From positions 1-7,799 of the forward strand of contig JAUVWB010000066.1 in assembly GCA_030604345.1 (NCBI GenBank): a stretch of DNA of 7,799 nucleotides, in the 5' to 3' direction. Under the pieces are notes generated by a model. The model saw only the letters and a list, made by a program, of their open reading frames with translations, was not told where the DNA came from and made no database searches. Of this stretch, positions 5,088 to 7,799 are shown piece by piece (positions within the stretch are counted from its first letter, which is position 1; each line of letters starts with the position of its first letter). Source of the stretch: Desulfofustis sp. Lineage in GTDB: Bacteria > Desulfobacterota > Desulfobulbia > Desulfobulbales > Desulfocapsaceae. A program made the position numbers and the translations under genes.

Positions 5088-6827
5088 TCAGCCGCGCAGC
5101 GGAAAGGAGATGATCCGCTTCAGGTCGGCCGAGAGTTTGAACTGCCGCTTCATCACGCTCTGGGGTAGAACGAGGGAGCGGTTTCCCAGCAGTAGAACGG
5201 TGCCGGCATGAGCGGTTCCGTGGATATCGATACGGATCTGGTCGATATCGATTCCTTGATGATAGAGGGGGCTGACCTCCTCAACTTCTTCACGACTGTT
5301 GCCCTTGCTGCCCCGGGAATAGAGCTCGGTACCAGGTATCAGGTTGAGGGTGAGCAGGCGCAGCTTGATCTCGTCGATGGCGGCCTCCATCTTGCGAACC
5401 TTGCGGGAGCGGGAACTGCCGTGCAGCTGCAGCCATTGAATCAGTTCTTCCTGATGGTCGCTCAATTCGGCACGGGTCTGTTCGTAGAGTTTCAGCCGTT
5501 CCGGATCCACCCCGGCGCCGAGTGTCGCCGTGTCGCTTTTGGAGGTGCCCACGGTACCCACGCTCAGTTGCCCGGCGGCGATGATCGACCCACCCATGAC
5601 CTTGCTGAGCGGGTGACAACGGATGTCGGAGCGGGACGTGACGGTGCTGAAATAGGCCTGGCTGCGGATAACGACGCGGCCGCCGGCCTCGATCCGTCCC
5701 TGTTCGATGAATTTGATATCGAGATCGCCGCCGCTGCTGATTCGCGAGTTTTTCCCCGTGATGCCGCCGTTGATCACCGCGTTGGCCTCGGTCTTGACCG
5801 TGGCGGACATGACGCTGCCGCCGATCTTCAGATCACCCAGGCAGAAGATGACGAAACCAGGTTGGATCGAGCCGTTGATGGTCAGAGACCCAAGGGATTC
5901 GATGTTGCCGGTGGTGTAGTTACAGTCGCCGGGAACCACCTGATGCGCCAGGACCTTGATGGTGTTGTTGTTGATCACCGACAGCACGCCGTCTTTCAGC
6001 GCCCGCACCTCCATGGTTTCCGGAGAGTAAACGGCGTCACCCTGAACGAAGATGGTGATGTCGCGGCCGCTCTTTGGCTCGATGGTTTCCCCGAGGACGT
6101 TCATCCCCGGTGAACCGGGAATCGCCGGTTGTTTGATTGCGATCAATTGGTCGCGCTGGACGCCGACCATGATCCGTCGTTCCCGAAAATCGATGCTACC
6201 GTCCTCCTTGATCTGGCCGGCGATCGGGCCGATCTCCAGGCAGAAGGAGAGATGGGCGTCGGTGCCGGGACCCGGCAGTTCGCCTTCGGCGATGACGAGT
6301 TCATGGGGCTCTGCCGGTGCGGCAGCGATGATCCTTCGCGCTTCGGCTAGAGCGGCTTCGTCCACACCGTAACGAATCCCCGCTTCGCGCAACGTCTGTT
6401 CCAGATCGACGTTCTGCAGGCCGATTGTGCCGGGGATGGTCGGCAGAATGAAGAGCATGGCACGCAGCCGATCGAAAGAGACCCTGAGCAGCGGTTGTAC
6501 GGAGACGATGAGCAGCGGCCGTCCGTCTTCCTGGACCAGTTCTTCCACCTTGGGGTAGCCGAAAACAGTGGCCTGCAGACGTTGTCCGTCCGGGGAGAAT
6601 TCGGTGTAGTGACCGGCCTTGAGCGGTTGCTTCTGAAAACCGCGGGCCGCGAACCGTTCGTAATCGGGAAAGTCGGCAAGCAATTGGCCGGGCCGGACCA
6701 ACTCGGAGACAAGCAGCGGCTCGAGAGCGCCGTCGCTTTCGCCGAATCGTTTCCTGGCAAAGTGAAAGGTCGGTTCCAGGAGTTTAACGGATTTGGTGGA
6801 GGACTCCTTCGCTGCCATGAGGTCCAT
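5088..6827 (-). CDS. FapA/DUF342-family protein (flagellar assembly protein A-like)
   Basis: A 579-residue soluble protein from ATG 6827. The DUF342 core starts near residue 178, with IAEGELPGPGTDAHL; the motif DGSIDFRERRIMVGVQRDQLIA (209-230), PGSPGMNVLGETIEPKSGRD (237-256) and the GDCNYTTGNIESLG strand (300-313) are typical. Residues 313-425 are regular Gly-rich repeats (GSLTINGSI, GDLKIGGSV, GGDLDIKFIEQGRIEAGG), expected to build a right-handed beta-helix. Residues 441-495 look coiled-coil, followed by a short beta-rich end. Residues 1-175 are poorly conserved in my view. In Vibrio, FapA affects flagellation through the glucose PTS, but no flagellar or PTS gene is near here, so the role is open. 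The frame is also open to a GTG at 7016; Met at 6818 is another choice. No start has a strong ribosome site. I prefer 6827 because the added residues look non-conserved. Confidence 0.88.
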   Translation of the reverse strand: MDLMAAKESSTKSVKLLEPTFHFARKRFGESDGALEPLLVSELVRPGQLLADFPDYERFAARGFQKQPLKAGHYTEFSPDGQRLQATVFGYPKVEELVQEDGRPLLIVSVQPLLRVSFDRLRAMLFILPTIPGTIGLQNVDLEQTLREAGIRYGVDEAALAEARRIIAAAPAEPHELVIAEGELPGPGTDAHLSFCLEIGPIAGQIKEDGSIDFRERRIMVGVQRDQLIAIKQPAIPGSPGMNVLGETIEPKSGRDITIFVQGDAVYSPETMEVRALKDGVLSVINNNTIKVLAHQVVPGDCNYTTGNIESLGSLTINGSIQPGFVIFCLGDLKIGGSVMSATVKTEANAVINGGITGKNSRISSGGDLDIKFIEQGRIEAGGRVVIRSQAYFSTVTSRSDIRCHPLSKVMGGSIIAAGQLSVGTVGTSKSDTATLGAGVDPERLKLYEQTRAELSDHQEELIQWLQLHGSSRSRKVRKMEAAIDEIKLRLLTLNLIPGTELYSRGSKGNSREEVEEVSPLYHQGIDIDQIRIDIHGTAHAGTVLLLGNRSLVLPQSVMKRQFKLSADLKRIISFPLRG

Positions 6828-7084
6828 TCCGGAATCGGGTCCCGGGGTAGAGGGGGAGGGTCTGTAGGGGCCGGTGTCTGGCCAGAAGCCGTTGAACTGT
6901 AAACCATGACCTATCTGCCGGCAACAGGAAAGAATAGTGCTTTCGGTATACTGCCGGTCAACGGCGGTCGACCGGAGGCACGACAAAGGACGGCCGGCGA
7001 CGCGAAAGCCTTGCACAATTAAGCTGATGTGTTAAAGGGAGGTGAATAACTCCAAAGACTTAGATCGTTCGTACAGGGGTGGTC
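6828..7084. other. Divergent 257-bp region between FapA-like gene and dgt
   Basis: No gene is supported here beyond a possible N-terminal extension of the FapA-like protein up to 7016. It contains the candidate minus-strand promoter (6931-6961), a palindrome CGGTCGACCG (6965-6974) nested with the wider repeat CCGGTC/GACCGG (6954-6959/6970-6975), and an unused strong ribosome-site sequence AGGGAGGTGA at 7036-7045. I see no convincing plus-strand sigma-70 promoter for dgt. Confidence 0.5.
6931..6961 (-). promoter_or_regulatory. Possible promoter for the FapA-like gene
   Basis: On the minus strand, TTGACC (plus 6956-6961, five of six matches) is followed by TATTCT (6931-6936, four of six) at a 19-bp spacing, or by ACTATT at 17 bp. 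The first gives a start near 6924, about 97 nt before the ATG at 6827, and would exclude the GTG start at 7016. The spacing is not ideal, so this is tentative. A palindromic sequence overlaps the -35 side. Confidence 0.3.
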
Positions 7085-7799
7085 ATGAGCTTTGTTCCGG
7101 TCATCGGCAGGTCGATCAAAAAACAGCTGGAAGAGCGGGAGGACCTGGTCCTTTCCCCTTATGCGGCTCGTAACGCCGGTTCCCGAGGCCGACGGAGAGC
7201 GGAAGAGGAAGAGTTGTGCGACATCCGGTTGCCCTTCCAGCGGGACCGGGACCGGATCATCCACTCCAAGACCTTCCGCCGTCTCAAGCACAAGACCCAG
7301 GTCTTTCTGGCCCCCATGGGTGACCATTACCGCACCCGGCTGACCCATGTGCTTGAGGTCTCCCAGATCGCCCGCACCATTTCCGCCGCTCTCTGCCTCA
7401 ACGAGCCGCTCACCGAGGCCATCGCCCTGGGGCACGACCTGGGCCACACCCCGTTCGGTCACGCCGGCGAAGCAACGCTCAACGAGTTGCACCCGAGCGG
7501 TTTCCGCCATTACGTGCACAGCCTGCGAGTGGTCGACTTCCTGGAGAACAAGGGCCGCGGTTTGAACCTGACCTACGAGGTGCGCAACGGCATTGTTCGC
7601 CATTCCAAAGGGAGCCACAAGGAGATCATCCCGTCGCGTCGTTCTGAGCGGGCCATCACGCTGGAAGGTCAGGTGGTCCGGGTGGCCGATATCATCGCCT
7701 ACGTCAACCATGATCTTGACGATGCCCTGCGGGCCGGCATCCTGCGCGAGGACAGTGTCCCGCTGTCGATCGTACGGGTGGTTGGGGCCAAGCATTCCC
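7085..7799 (+). CDS. dgt: dGTPase-like HD-domain deoxyribonucleotide triphosphohydrolase, N-terminal part
   Basis: The first 238 codons of a gene that continues past the window. The family hydrolyses dNTPs, classically dGTP, to deoxynucleoside and triphosphate, affecting dNTP pools. The N-terminal segment [22 protein letters not shown] (53-74) is typical. The HD metal site is complete: H88 in [14 protein letters not shown]117-D118 in [14 protein letters not shown], and D202 in [14 protein letters not shown]. The segment [12 protein letters not shown] (140-151) is also a family signature, often FNHHxHSLR. It looks like the type 2 group (about 350-370 residues) rather than E. coli Dgt, because the spacing is compact. 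ATG 7085 follows AGGGGTGG closely; GTG 7079 is an alternative, and an in-frame stop TAG at 7061-7063 limits the start. It is divergent from the FapA-like gene. Confidence 0.93.
   Translation, partial: MSFVPVIGRSIKKQLEEREDLVLSPYAARNAGSRGRRRAEEEELCDIRLPFQRDRDRIIHSKTFRRLKHKTQVFLAPMGDHYRTRLTHVLEVSQIARTISAALCLNEPLTEAIALGHDLGHTPFGHAGEATLNELHPSGFRHYVHSLRVVDFLENKGRGLNLTYEVRNGIVRHSKGSHKEIIPSRRSERAITLEGQVVRVADIIAYVNHDLDDALRAGILREDSVPLSIVRVVGAKHS

Noticed and set aside
5208..6113. Plus-strand open frame of 301 residues within the FapA-like gene
   Set aside because: Antisense to conserved DUF342 core; composition is Asp/Ala/Gly-rich as expected for a shadow frame.
7001..7016. Possible sigma-54 -12 element (TTGCA) before dgt
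   Set aside because: There is no GG at the required -24 position.
7031..7045. Minus-strand TCACCTCCCTTTAA resembling the 16S rRNA 3' tail
   Set aside because: It is just the complement of a Shine-Dalgarno-like sequence; nothing else of an rRNA gene is near.
7019..7795. Long minus-strand open frame of 258 residues opposite dgt
   Set aside because: It is fully antisense to a clear HD-domain dGTPase, has no recognisable motifs and reflects GC-rich codon bias on the other strand.

Overview
The window is GC-rich, compact bacterial DNA with eight protein-coding genes, two of them cut by the window edges. Several features point to an anaerobic, sulfate- or metal-reducing bacterium of the former Deltaproteobacteria (Desulfobulbaceae- or Desulfovibrio-like): a selenophosphate synthetase, a small Desulfovibrio-type single-cluster ferredoxin, a DUF342/FapA protein, a VKOR-thioredoxin oxidase and a CRP/FNR-type palindrome of the form TTGAC-N4-GTCAA. 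This placement is inferred from gene content; no marker gene is present to prove it.

Layout, left to right. (1) 2-415, plus strand: the C-terminal part of SelD, followed by a 298-bp non-coding stretch with several inverted repeats, a TATAAT box and a CRP/FNR-type site placed exactly as in a class II activated promoter. (2) 714-1304, plus strand: a one-domain cupin and a [4Fe-4S] ferredoxin, both with strong AGGAGG ribosome sites, ended by a hairpin shared with the convergent neighbour. (3) 1349-2886, minus strand: VKOR-thioredoxin fusion followed by the DNA glycosylase Tag, joined by an ATGA stop/start overlap. (4) 3028-3738, plus strand: an unrecognised membrane protein with about seven helices, divergent from VKOR across a 141-bp region holding a good minus-strand promoter and two tandem hairpins. 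(5) 3747-5042, minus strand: a UMF1/Atg22-type MFS transporter, with 5088-6827 upstream on the same strand encoding a FapA/DUF342 protein. (6) 7085-7799, plus strand: the N-terminal 238 residues of a dGTPase-like HD phosphohydrolase, running off the window.

Most genes look like separate housekeeping or accessory units. The two units that seem internally linked are cupin plus ferredoxin, probably one transcript under a redox- or nitrosative-stress-type CRP/FNR regulator, and VKOR plus Tag, which are translationally coupled. VKOR would re-oxidise periplasmic disulfide-forming proteins, while Tag repairs alkylated DNA in the cytoplasm, so their coupling is not obviously functional. I see no CRISPR array, insertion sequence, tRNA, rRNA, phage gene or recognisable defence system. 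The most interesting items are the regulatory region in front of the cupin-ferredoxin pair and the structured leader in front of the unknown membrane protein. Neither amounts to a clearly new system.
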